From the NCBI GenBank assembly GCA_937889485.1, contig CALAPG010000414.1:1-7184 (forward strand): DNA of 7,184 nt, given 5' to 3'. Source of the stretch: an uncultured Moraxella sp. (GTDB taxonomy: Bacteria; Pseudomonadota; Gammaproteobacteria; Pseudomonadales; Moraxellaceae). Position numbers and translations under genes: made by a program. The notes beneath the pieces are model-generated. The model saw nothing but the letters and a program-made list of their open reading frames with translations, was not told the origin of the DNA and searched no databases. This document shows, in pieces, positions 1 to 6,690 of the stretch; within the stretch, counting starts at the first letter, position 1; the number at the start of each line of letters is the position of its first letter.

Positions 1-1202
1 CTGCCTTTCAATACAAAGCCATGGATACCCAAGGCAAAGCGCATCAAGGTATTCTTGAGGCGGATTCTGCAAGGCTTGTCCGCCAGCAACTGCGTGAAAA
101 AAACTGGCTACCCATTGAAGTGGCACCTGTACAAAAGACCCATGCCACCACCCGCCGCTTTTGGCAAAAAGGGATGGGCGCTTATGATTTAGCGTTGATT
201 ACAAGGCAGTTATCGGTATTACTTGCCGCTGCCATTCCCATTGAACAAGCGTTGCAAGCGATTGCCAAACAAAGTGAAAAGGCGCATATTAAAGCGCTGA
301 TGCATGGGGTGCGCGCCAAAGTTCTAGAAGGTTATAGCCTCGCTGCCGCGTTACAAGAGTCGGGCAATTTTCCCGCAATCTATATTGCCACCATTGCGGC
401 AGGCGAGCGTTCTGGGCATTTGGATTTGATTTTGAACCAACTGGCAGATTACACCGAAAATCGCTTCGCCATGCAAAAAAAAATTCAAGGTGCGATGGTG
501 TATCCTATCATCCTGCTGATCATGGCAGTGGCAGTGGTAGTCGGTTTGATGACCTTTGTGGTGCCAAAAATTGTCAAAGTATTTGAACAATCAGAGCAAG
601 CATTGCCGTGGATTACCCAAGTGGTGCTTGCGCTATCCACCTTACTAACTCAGTGGTGGTGGCTACTGATAACGGTGCTTGTGGCGGGGTTGTGGTTATT
701 GATCAGATTTATCAAAACCACGGCAGGCAAGGCAAGTTTTGATAACATGGTACTCAGACTGCCTATTTTTGGCAAATTATCGCGTAGCCTAAATGCCGCC
801 CGCTTTGCCAGCACCTTGGCGATTTTGGTACGCTCGGGAGTGCCCTTGGTGGAAGCGCTCAGCATTGGCGGGGCGGTCACTACCAACGGGCAGATTCAGC
901 GTAGCATTGAGAACGCCACAGACAAAGTGACCCAAGGGGCAAGCCTGTCAAGCCAACTCGAGCGTAGTGATTATTTTCCCGCCATGATGGTGCAGATGAT
1001 TAAAAGCGGGGAAAACTCAGGCGAGCTTGATAACATGCTCACCCGCGCCGCAGCGATGCAGCAAAATGAAGCCACCACCATGATTAGCACGTTATTGTCA
1101 CTGCTTGAACCATTGATGTTGGTACTGATGGGTGTTATGGTGATGACCATTGTCATGGCAGTGATGTTGCCTATTATCAATATGAATGATTTGGCAGGCT
1201 AA
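1..1202 (+). CDS. gspF: Type II secretion inner-membrane platform protein GspF (5' end outside window)
   Basis: GspF is the polytopic inner-membrane platform protein of the type II secretion system, linking the cytoplasmic ATPase GspE to the assembling pseudopilus. The visible part has the two repeated T2SSF domains (about residues 60-185 and 262-385, counting from the ATG at 21). Membrane segments are near 163-183, 213-231 and 365-386. Family signatures include VYPIILL at 160-166, a first-repeat A-ERSG stretch, and the matching K-GE-SG stretch in the second repeat. The frame stays open upstream of ATG 21, and positions 3-20 encode AFQYKA, which matches the usual GspF N-terminus (AF-Y-A-D--GK). 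The true start is therefore just before the window and ATG 21 is internal. With those few residues added the length is about 400, normal for the family. PilC of type IV pili is the nearest alternative, but gspG next door favours GspF. Confidence 0.96.
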   Translation, partial: AFQYKAMDTQGKAHQGILEADSARLVRQQLREKNWLPIEVAPVQKTHATTRRFWQKGMGAYDLALITRQLSVLLAAAIPIEQALQAIAKQSEKAHIKALMHGVRAKVLEGYSLAAALQESGNFPAIYIATIAAGERSGHLDLILNQLADYTENRFAMQKKIQGAMVYPIILLIMAVAVVVGLMTFVVPKIVKVFEQSEQALPWITQVVLALSTLLTQWWWLLITVLVAGLWLLIRFIKTTAGKASFDNMVLRLPIFGKLSRSLNAARFASTLAILVRSGVPLVEALSIGGAVTTNGQIQRSIENATDKVTQGASLSSQLERSDYFPAMMVQMIKSGENSGELDNMLTRAAAMQQNEATTMISTLLSLLEPLMLVLMGVMVMTIVMAVMLPIINMNDLAG

Positions 1203-1246
1203 TAACGCTGGCTCATAGCCCTCTATAGCCGCCCAAGCAAAAAACT

Positions 1247-1252
1247 TATAAT
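1247..1252 (+). promoter_or_regulatory. Possible -10 element (TATAAT) in the gspF-gspG gap
   Basis: A perfect TATAAT lies 22 bp before the gspG start in an AT-rich stretch. A start site near 1259 would leave a short leader containing the gspG ribosome site. No good -35 hexamer sits 16-18 bp upstream (the sequence there is near TATAGC), so this is at best a weak internal promoter. It might give extra gspG, which is needed in many more copies than GspF; that role is inference. Confidence 0.25.
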
Positions 1253-1274
1253 TTTAGAAAAATGGAAGCTCAAT

Positions 1275-1739
1275 ATGCGTTTTTTTAATCAACCTCATCC
1301 CTCAAAACTTACTTTAGCCCACCGCCAAACCCACGCAGGCTTTACCTTGATTGAAGTGATGGTAGTGATCGTGATTTTGGCAATCTTGGCGGGTCTGGTG
1401 GTGCCAAAAGTGGTGGGTCAAAGCGACAAAGCGCGCGTCAAAACCACAGAAACCGCCCTTGCGACCACTTCTAATGCCATTGATATGTTTAAAGTAGATA
1501 ATGGGCATTATCCCACTACCCAAGAAGGATTAAATGCGCTGATTCAGCCACCACAAGGGGCAAAAAACTGGCCAGAAGGCGGCTATGTCAAAGGCGGTTT
1601 TCCAAAAGATGGCTGGGATAATGAGCTACAATACGTCACACCTGGTAGCGAGGGCAGAGCCTATGATTTGTTTTCGCTAGGTGCCGATGGTAAAGAAGGC
1701 GGCGAAGGACAAGACGCCGATATATTTGCAAAATTATAA
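1275..1739 (+). CDS. gspG: Type II secretion major pseudopilin GspG
   Basis: GspG is the major pseudopilin that polymerises into the periplasmic pseudopilus of type II secretion. The 154-residue precursor has a 22-residue leader ending HAG, then the class III signal FTLIEVMVVIVILAIL. Prepilin peptidase should cut between G22 and F23, and Glu is at mature position +5 (E27). The hydrophobic N-terminal helix spans 23-43. The globular part has the GspG hallmarks: YPTTQEGL at 79-86, a W99 and GGY region, GW at 113-114, and a C-terminal loop (LGADGKEGGEGQDADI, 135-150) whose acidic residues D138, D147 and D149 fit the family calcium site. The mature length of 132 residues is normal. GGAAG at 1264-1268, 6 nt before ATG 1275, supports the start. 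It follows gspF by 72 bp; gspH-K do not follow, so the secretion genes are split in this genome, as is known in Acinetobacter. Confidence 0.97.
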   Translation: MRFFNQPHPSKLTLAHRQTHAGFTLIEVMVVIVILAILAGLVVPKVVGQSDKARVKTTETALATTSNAIDMFKVDNGHYPTTQEGLNALIQPPQGAKNWPEGGYVKGGFPKDGWDNELQYVTPGSEGRAYDLFSLGADGKEGGEGQDADIFAKL

Positions 1740-1767
1740 ATCGTTCTACAAAGGCTTTCATACTATT

Positions 1768-3918
1768 ATGATGACATTTACCCCCAAAACCCCTTATCAA
1801 CGCGCAAAGCGCTGGCACCATCCTATTTTGATGGGGGTGATTGGCTGGGTGTCGTGCGTGAGCTATCCGCAAGCTCACGCGTTAAGTCTTAGCGATGTTT
1901 TTGAAACAGCAGCGAACACGGGCAATGACAACATAGCCACCAAAAAACCGTTGCCCGCGGCGCAAGCATTTCAAGTGACCCCTTTGCTGCAGCAAAACAA
2001 GTTAACGGTGCAAGTGACAGTCAAAGACGGCTATTATGTTTATCAAAATAAATTTAAGCTAGAGCTACCAGCGGGCGTTACCGCAAGTCCGCTACAGTTT
2101 AGTGAAGCGCCTAGCTATGTCAATGACCCAGATTTTGGGCGCGTGGCAGTATTTGAACAGCCTGTGACCGTAACCACGGTGCTATCTAGTTCAACAGCGA
2201 TAACAGCACAAACAGGAACAATAAAATGGCAAGGTTGTGCCAAGGCAGGACTGTGCTACCCGCCAGAAAAAACCATCTTTAGCATTGCTCAGTTATCGCC
2301 CACCAATCTGCCCCCCACCCAAAAACCAAAATCCTCTATAGCTGCCAAGCCCGCGATTGTCGCCTCGGTGCCGCCCACTGTAACAACGCAGCCTGAGCCT
2401 GCCAATGTGCCCCCCGCAAAAGCTGAACAAAATAGCGAGGCAACCAGTACCACCTTTGTGCAACAAGCAGCGCCTTCTGTGGCAAGTTCTACCCAGTCGC
2501 TAGCAAGCGTGGTTGCCTCAAGCGCTGCTGCGGCGAGTAGTCCAGCCGCCGTCATTGCCGCTTCGGTGGCAGATAGCGCGCCTAGCCTAGCTGCCGAGCC
2601 CATGATCGCGGCACCGTCCCAAGCAACACAGGACCCATTTGGGCTAAATGATCACCTTGGTTTGGCGTTACTGCTACTGTTTTTGGCAGGGTTGGGTTTG
2701 GCGTTTATGCCTTGTGTGCTACCCATGCTACCCATTGTTGCCAATATCGTGGCGCGTCAGCATAACCCTTCTGCCAAAAAAGGGTTGATGCTCACAGGTA
2801 GCTATGGGCTTGGGGTGTCCACCAGTTATGGCGTATTAGGGGCATTAATTGCCGTTTTTGGGCAATCTTTGGGCGTATTAAATTGGCTACAAAACCCTGC
2901 CGTCTTACTCACCTTTGCAGGTTTGTTTATTGTGCTTGGTTTATACATGATGGATGTTCTGGCAATACGGCTGCCACTGTCATGGCAAATCAAGCTGCAG
3001 CGTTTGGGGCAGGTCGGTGAAAACCGTTTGGGTAGCCTCAGTGGTAGCTATTTGGCAGGATTTTTTTCGGCGTTGGTAGTATCGCCTTGTATTTCAGCCC
3101 CACTTGCGGGCGCATTGGCGGGCGTGGCAGCAATTGGTAACCCTGTCATTGGTTTTTTTGCGCTATTTGTTATGGGTCTTGGTCTGTCCACGCCGCTGAT
3201 TATTTTGGGTGCCACACAGGGCAATTTCATGCCAAAAGCGGGCGACTGGATGAACTGGGTAAAAATGGGTTTTAGCCTGTTATTATTTGCAGTCGCCCTA
3301 TTATTGATTGAGCGTGTTTTGCTTTCTACATGGATGTTGGCGCTTTGGGCATTGTGGTTTGCGGTAGTGGCAGTATGGGCGTGGGGTTGGCAAGGTAAAG
3401 GACAACTCCTTAGCAAAGCAGTGGCAGCGGTATTGATGCTTTGGTGTGCTTGTTTGGTGGTGGGCATGGCAAGTGGTAGCCAAGACAGTTGGCAGCCACT
3501 CAATCAGTTGACAAAATCTAGCCCTAGCGCCCAAGCCAGTTTGGCGTCAACGGCAGCGCCCAGCACAATGATCAAAGTGAGTAGCCTAGCGCAGCTTTCG
3601 CCTTTATTGACCCAATATCCTCAAGTGTTGGTAGATGTCAGTGCCGATTGGTGTATTGAGTGTCGTATTATGGACAAAAACTTATTTGCCGCTCCGCCTG
3701 CTGCCCTTAGCAACTGGCAGGTAATCAAACTTGATGTAACCGACAACAATGCCGATAGCAAAGCTATCTATGAAACCCTCAAAGTATTTGGGCCACCTGT
3801 GCTATTGTATTATCAAAATGGTCAACTGGCTGCCAGACAAAACGGTGAAGTCAAGCGTCCCCAATTTGAGCAAACTTTGAGCCAACTCAACCAATCTTCT
3901 ATCACCACAGTAAGGTAA
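1768..3918 (+). CDS. dsbD: Thiol:disulfide interchange protein DsbD, with an unusually long linker
   Basis: DsbD carries electrons from cytoplasmic thioredoxin across the inner membrane to periplasmic DsbC/DsbG and cytochrome c maturation partners. All three modules are present in the 716-residue product. A signal peptide (1-38) ends AHA. The periplasmic alpha domain (about 48-175) has the pair C157/C163 in WQGCAKAGLCYPP. The eight-helix beta domain (about 295-570) has C316 in FMPCVLPM and C441 in VVSPCISAPL. The C-terminal thioredoxin-like gamma domain (about 590-716) has C629-I-E-C632 after SADW. All six redox cysteines are therefore intact. The E. coli protein has 565 residues; most of the excess is an Ala/Ser/Pro/Thr linker at about 176-288. 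The frame is open upstream to a GTG at 1681 inside gspG, but ATG 1768 (or the adjacent ATG 1771) gives a clean signal peptide. The ribosome site AAAGG at 1750-1754 is rather distant, 13 nt from 1768. It begins 28 bp after gspG, so cotranscription is likely. Confidence 0.95.
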   Translation: MMTFTPKTPYQRAKRWHHPILMGVIGWVSCVSYPQAHALSLSDVFETAANTGNDNIATKKPLPAAQAFQVTPLLQQNKLTVQVTVKDGYYVYQNKFKLELPAGVTASPLQFSEAPSYVNDPDFGRVAVFEQPVTVTTVLSSSTAITAQTGTIKWQGCAKAGLCYPPEKTIFSIAQLSPTNLPPTQKPKSSIAAKPAIVASVPPTVTTQPEPANVPPAKAEQNSEATSTTFVQQAAPSVASSTQSLASVVASSAAAASSPAAVIAASVADSAPSLAAEPMIAAPSQATQDPFGLNDHLGLALLLLFLAGLGLAFMPCVLPMLPIVANIVARQHNPSAKKGLMLTGSYGLGVSTSYGVLGALIAVFGQSLGVLNWLQNPAVLLTFAGLFIVLGLYMMDVLAIRLPLSWQIKLQRLGQVGENRLGSLSGSYLAGFFSALVVSPCISAPLAGALAGVAAIGNPVIGFFALFVMGLGLSTPLIILGATQGNFMPKAGDWMNWVKMGFSLLLFAVALLLIERVLLSTWMLALWALWFAVVAVWAWGWQGKGQLLSKAVAAVLMLWCACLVVGMASGSQDSWQPLNQLTKSSPSAQASLASTAAPSTMIKVSSLAQLSPLLTQYPQVLVDVSADWCIECRIMDKNLFAAPPAALSNWQVIKLDVTDNNADSKAIYETLKVFGPPVLLYYQNGQLAARQNGEVKRPQFEQTLSQLNQSSITTVR

Positions 3919-3926
3919 CATTGCGT

Positions 3927-4454
3927 ATGTACCACCGCTTCACCCTATTAGATGCCCGCCTATTGCTTGCGCTCACTGTGCTAATCACAGGCTGTACCCC
4001 AGATGCCAACCCCCAAGCAGTGGCAGCCACCAAAACCGAGGCGCAAAACCAACCTATCGCCAAGCGCCAACAAACTGTCCAACAAAGTGTCCAACAAAGT
4101 ACGACTTGCCGCAATGACCGTATTTATCAAGCCTACCAAGCACAAAACCCCAACCAAAAAATCCAAGTGTTAGGCTGTGGCGAAGTGGTCAAACTGCTCA
4201 AAGATGACAACGACGGTAGTCGCCACCAAAAATTTTTGATCAAACTTACCGACTATCCCAAGCTTACCTTATTAGTGGCACATAACATTGATCTAGCACC
4301 ACGCATTGATAACCTCAAGCCGCACACCCCCATTCAATTTTACGGTGAATACATCTACAACCCAAAAGGTGGGGTGATACATTGGACACACCACGACCCC
4401 GCTAGTCGTCATCAAGACGGGTGGCTTATGTACCAAGGCAAAAATTACGGGTAA
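3927..4454 (+). CDS. DUF3465 family lipoprotein of unknown function
   Basis: This is a predicted lipoprotein of 175 residues. A charged N-terminus and hydrophobic stretch lead to the lipobox ITG-C23, and residue +2 is Thr, not Asp, which fits outer-membrane sorting. After a Gln-rich spacer (about 28-60) comes a domain I recognise from memory as DUF3465. Its conserved blocks are VVKLLKDDNDGSRHQKFLIKL (start near V87), LLVAHNIDLAPRI, FYGEYIYNPKGG and IHWTHHDP followed by RHQDGWL. No biochemical role is known to me. The many invariant His, Asp and Asn residues could form a binding or catalytic site, and the short beta-rich pattern could be an OB-like fold; both are inference. C61 and C84 could form a disulfide. 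TAAGG at 3911-3915 lies 11 nt before ATG 3927 but only 5 nt before a TTG at 3921, so the start could be two codons earlier. It sits 8 bp after dsbD and probably shares its transcript. Confidence 0.82.
   Translation: MYHRFTLLDARLLLALTVLITGCTPDANPQAVAATKTEAQNQPIAKRQQTVQQSVQQSTTCRNDRIYQAYQAQNPNQKIQVLGCGEVVKLLKDDNDGSRHQKFLIKLTDYPKLTLLVAHNIDLAPRIDNLKPHTPIQFYGEYIYNPKGGVIHWTHHDPASRHQDGWLMYQGKNYG
4064..4099 (+). repeat. Three tandem 12-bp units inside the DUF3465 gene
   Basis: Two exact copies of TGTCCAACAAAG (4076-4087 and 4088-4099) follow a diverged copy, GCGCCAACAAAC (4064-4075). The unit is a multiple of three, so copy-number change keeps the reading frame. In frame they encode RQQT-VQQS-VQQS in the spacer between the lipid anchor and the conserved domain. 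Confidence 0.85.
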
Positions 4455-4496
4455 ATATTTGTCGAAAAATTTTCCTCGTCTTCTTCTTAAAAAAAT

Positions 4497-4523
4497 AGCC
4501 ATTTTTGAATAAAAAAAGTGGCT
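4497..4523 (-). terminator. AT-rich hairpin with a T-tract only on the minus strand
   Basis: AGCCA (4497-4501) pairs with TGGCT (4519-4523). TTTTT (4502-4506) can pair with part of A7 (4511-4517) across a bulged G, leaving a loop near GAAT. The run A7 at 4489-4495 reads as T7 just after the hairpin on the minus strand, the layout of a Rho-independent terminator for leftward transcription. On the plus strand the hairpin is followed by TAACAACTCA without a T-run, so it would stop the upstream operon poorly. No leftward gene is visible, so it could act on antisense reading from the pldA side or be fortuitous. Confidence 0.3.
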
Positions 4524-4560
4524 TAACAACTCATAATCAGCCATACCGCATGTAGTTTTG

Positions 4561-4622
4561 TTGTGACTAAGCAGTCAAGTCAAGTGAAAAATCATAAGAG
4601 TTTTGTTAGCCTAACGTCACAA
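4561..4622. repeat. Inverted repeat TTGTGAC/GTCACAA enclosing a small palindrome, upstream of pldA
   Basis: TTGTGAC (4561-4567) and GTCACAA (4616-4622) are perfect inverted 7-mers separated by 48 nt. Between them are the pentamer run AGTCA-AGTCA-AGTGA (4573-4587) and the 11-bp palindrome GTTAG-C-CTAAC (4605-4615). The palindrome covers the place where a -35 box would lie for the pldA promoter, so an operator function is possible but unproven. Confidence 0.4.
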
Positions 4623-4627
4623 TAATT

Positions 4628-4636
4628 TGGTATCAT
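4628..4636 (+). promoter_or_regulatory. Candidate extended -10 promoter of pldA
   Basis: TGGTATCAT matches the extended -10 pattern TGn-TATnnT. No convincing -35 hexamer is present at 16-18 bp, which extended -10 promoters can tolerate. Transcription would begin near 4643, giving a leader of about 23 nt that contains the pldA ribosome site. This also argues against a GTG start at 4639. Confidence 0.4.
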
Positions 4637-4665
4637 GAGTGATATTTATGATAAAAGGCCACTTT

Positions 4666-5934
4666 ATGTCACAGCTTTTTGCCTCCCGTCCGTCTTATTC
4701 TTGGGTGTTTTGTTCTGCCCTGACTTTTGTCTCAGCTGCCCATGCCATGCCCACGCCAGTCAAAGCCGCATCCGACAGCACCACGGCAACCAACAATAAA
4801 CCCAGTGGCTTATTGGTAGAAAAAGATAAGTTACTTACTTGTTCAAAAATTAGTGACAACACGGCACGGCTAGCGTGTTTTGATAAAGTTACCACAGGTA
4901 GTATCGAACCCACCAAAAAAGCACCCCTTGACCTGGCAAAAACCGTTGAAGTGAGTCTAAAAGAAGGTAAAGCCGTGGCGGTTTTAGCCCTTAATCAACC
5001 CACAGAGAGCGCTTTAGATACCACAGATTCTCAATCCGACCTAGAAGAAGACATTGTGGCAGATGCCCAAGACAACGACATCTTGCAGGAAGTGGGTATT
5101 ACCAAAGCCGATATAGAGCAATACACACCGCTTAGTGTATTGTTTGACTTGGATAAAAATGATCCAAAAGGTATTTTGACAGTACGCCCACACTTACCCA
5201 TGTATGTGATGCCCGTTTGGTACAATGCCACTCCCAACTATGATATTCATTCGCCCAATCAAAAATCGGTTGTTGCCAATCATGACGCCTTACAAAATCT
5301 AGACACCAAAATGCAAATTTCGTTAAAAACCAAACTTGCTGAAGATGTGTTTGGTACCAATGCCGATGTGTGGGTAGGCTACACCCAACAGTCATATTGG
5401 CAACTATACAATCGCCACTCTAGACCCTTTAGAAGCTCAGATTATCAGCCAGAGATTTTTTTGACCCAACCTGTCAAAGCCCAATTACCGTTTAATGGCA
5501 CCCTAAGATTACTAGGTGCAGGGCTGGTTCATCAGTCAAATGGACAATCTGATCCACTATCACGTTCTTGGAACCGCGCCTATGTGATGGCAGGGACAGA
5601 ATGGGGCAACTTAACCGTGATACCTCGCCTTTGGCTTATCGGCAAAGAGAGCAACAAAGCTTCAGATAACCCTGATATTGGCGACTACATGGGGTATGGC
5701 GATATCCGTTGGTTATACGGGCTAGACAACCATAGTACGGTGGGCGGTGTGATGCGCTACAACCCAAGTACCCACAATGGCGCGGTACAAATTGACTATG
5801 CCTATCCTTTGACAGGTGGCATGAAGGCTTATATTCAGCTATTTCATGGCTATGGCGAAAACGTTCAAGACTATAACCATAAAAGTACCAACGTGGGTAT
5901 CGGGCTTATGTTCAATGATTTTAAGGGGTTATAA
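4666..5934 (+). CDS. pldA: Outer-membrane phospholipase A (OMPLA/PldA) with N-terminal extension
   Basis: OMPLA is a calcium-dependent outer-membrane beta-barrel that removes acyl chains from phospholipids mislocated to the outer leaflet. The 422-residue precursor has a signal peptide ending AHA at residue 27. Next is an extension of about 135 residues: C59...C71 in the pattern CSKISDNTARLACFD, then an acidic stretch (about 119-142, with LEED at 126-129). The barrel domain runs from about 165 to the end. The catalytic triad is intact: H289 and S291 in VHQSNGQSDP and N303 in SRSWNR, with the same 14-residue His-to-Asn spacing as E. coli H142/S144/N156. S299 matches the calcium-binding Ser152. 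Later DNPDI-DYMGYG and the HGYGE-DYN block also match. The protein ends FNDFKGL, where most relatives end at the Phe. AAAAGG at 4653-4658, 7 nt before ATG 4666, decides the start over ATG 4648 and GTG 4639. It leads a likely two-gene unit with comF. Confidence 0.95.
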   Translation: MSQLFASRPSYSWVFCSALTFVSAAHAMPTPVKAASDSTTATNNKPSGLLVEKDKLLTCSKISDNTARLACFDKVTTGSIEPTKKAPLDLAKTVEVSLKEGKAVAVLALNQPTESALDTTDSQSDLEEDIVADAQDNDILQEVGITKADIEQYTPLSVLFDLDKNDPKGILTVRPHLPMYVMPVWYNATPNYDIHSPNQKSVVANHDALQNLDTKMQISLKTKLAEDVFGTNADVWVGYTQQSYWQLYNRHSRPFRSSDYQPEIFLTQPVKAQLPFNGTLRLLGAGLVHQSNGQSDPLSRSWNRAYVMAGTEWGNLTVIPRLWLIGKESNKASDNPDIGDYMGYGDIRWLYGLDNHSTVGGVMRYNPSTHNGAVQIDYAYPLTGGMKAYIQLFHGYGENVQDYNHKSTNVGIGLMFNDFKGL

Positions 5935-5942
5935 TCGCCAAA

Positions 5943-6674
5943 ATGCCGCAAAGCTGCATTCCCCGATGGTGGCAACTGCCTTTTGCCAGTGCCTTAACTT
6001 ACCAAGCTTTGATGGGCAACCGCTGTTATTTATGCAGCATATCTGCCTGCCAGCCAGTGAGTGCCGGCCATATTCAGCGCGCGCATCGTCATTGGTTTAA
6101 CCGTCAGCGCTATCTGTGTGAAGCCTGCCATCAGCGTATTCATTGGCAAGCGGCTCACTTTGACCTGCATTTGCCAACCCAATCACTCAAAGGCGTGGCA
6201 AGTGCCAGTTATAGTTACCCCCTAGATGAAGTGATGCTAGGATTTAAAAATAGCCAACAACTCCATGGTCTTCCTGTGTTGGTACATGCCATTCGTCAGC
6301 TACAAGTACCCACAGGATGCCACGCCAAAAACGCGCTGATTGTACGTGTACCCACCACCAAGCAGCGCCTACAACAACGCGGTTTTGACCCACTGGGTAT
6401 ATTGACCGCATATTTGAGCTTTCATTGGCAGATACCCGTATTTGACGGTGTGTACCGCCTTGATAGACCCCATCAGCAGGGGCTTAGTAGAGAAGAACGG
6501 CTAAGCAATATGACAGGGGCTTTTTTTTTGAGCCATCCGCCGCCTGTTAAGCACCTTATTTTATTTGATGATGTGGTCACCACGGGGGCAACCATGGATG
6601 AGCTAGCGCATACCTTACTGGCAACGGGTAAAAACCACACTTTATTCGCCAGATCTGTGCTTCATGGCATCTAA
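5943..6674 (+). CDS. comF: ComF family phosphoribosyltransferase-like competence protein
   Basis: ComF proteins are cytoplasmic and needed for full natural transformation in several bacteria; they are thought to act on incoming single-stranded DNA, by an uncertain mechanism. This 243-residue protein has the typical order. The N-terminal zinc finger is C28-x2-C31 with C59-x2-C62 (YLCEACHQ). A middle region carries an LGFKNS-like stretch, then RVPTTKQRLQQRGFDP with the family RGF motif. The phosphoribosyltransferase PRPP loop, LFDDVVTTGAT, is at 207-217. Length is normal. The start codon is 8 bp after the pldA stop. The only purine-rich site, AAGGGG at 5923-5928, is 14 nt away inside the end of pldA, so translation may depend on coupling to pldA. 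A run of nine T (6521-6529) encodes part of GAFFLS at about 191-196. Slippage there would destroy the PRPP loop. Confidence 0.93.
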   Translation: MPQSCIPRWWQLPFASALTYQALMGNRCYLCSISACQPVSAGHIQRAHRHWFNRQRYLCEACHQRIHWQAAHFDLHLPTQSLKGVASASYSYPLDEVMLGFKNSQQLHGLPVLVHAIRQLQVPTGCHAKNALIVRVPTTKQRLQQRGFDPLGILTAYLSFHWQIPVFDGVYRLDRPHQQGLSREERLSNMTGAFFLSHPPPVKHLILFDDVVTTGATMDELAHTLLATGKNHTLFARSVLHGI

Positions 6675-6690
6675 ACTTGCAAATATCGGC

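Noticed and set aside
21..23. ATG 21 as the true gspF start
   Set aside because: In-frame codons at 3-20 encode AFQYKA, the conserved GspF N-terminus, so translation begins upstream of the window.
1210..1220. GGCT-cat-AGCC mini-hairpin after gspF as a terminator
   Set aside because: Only 4 bp of stem and no following T-run; gspF and gspG are probably cotranscribed.
1681..1767. GTG 1681 as the dsbD start, overlapping the end of gspG
   Set aside because: It would place 29 extra polar residues before the signal peptide and has no ribosome site; ATG 1768/1771 gives a normal DsbD N-terminus.
2289..2603. 104-codon Ala-rich open frame on the minus strand
   Set aside because: It is the complement of the low-complexity DsbD linker, whose composition keeps the opposite strand open; no independent coding signal.
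3048..3503. 151-codon open frame on the minus strand
   Set aside because: It lies wholly inside the DsbD membrane domain, has no recognisable domain and no ribosome site of note.
4293..4544. 83-codon minus-strand open frame that might own the leftward hairpin
   Set aside because: Most of it is antisense to the conserved DUF3465 domain, and the hairpin lies at its 5' end rather than after its stop, so it is not its terminator.
4639..4665. GTG 4639 or ATG 4648 as the pldA start
   Set aside because: AAAAGG is ideally spaced for ATG 4666, the signal peptide is complete from there, and the likely transcription start near 4643 lies after the GTG.
5846..6100. 84-codon plus-strand open frame bridging pldA and comF
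   Set aside because: It overlaps two well-supported genes in another frame, and its product looks like no known family.
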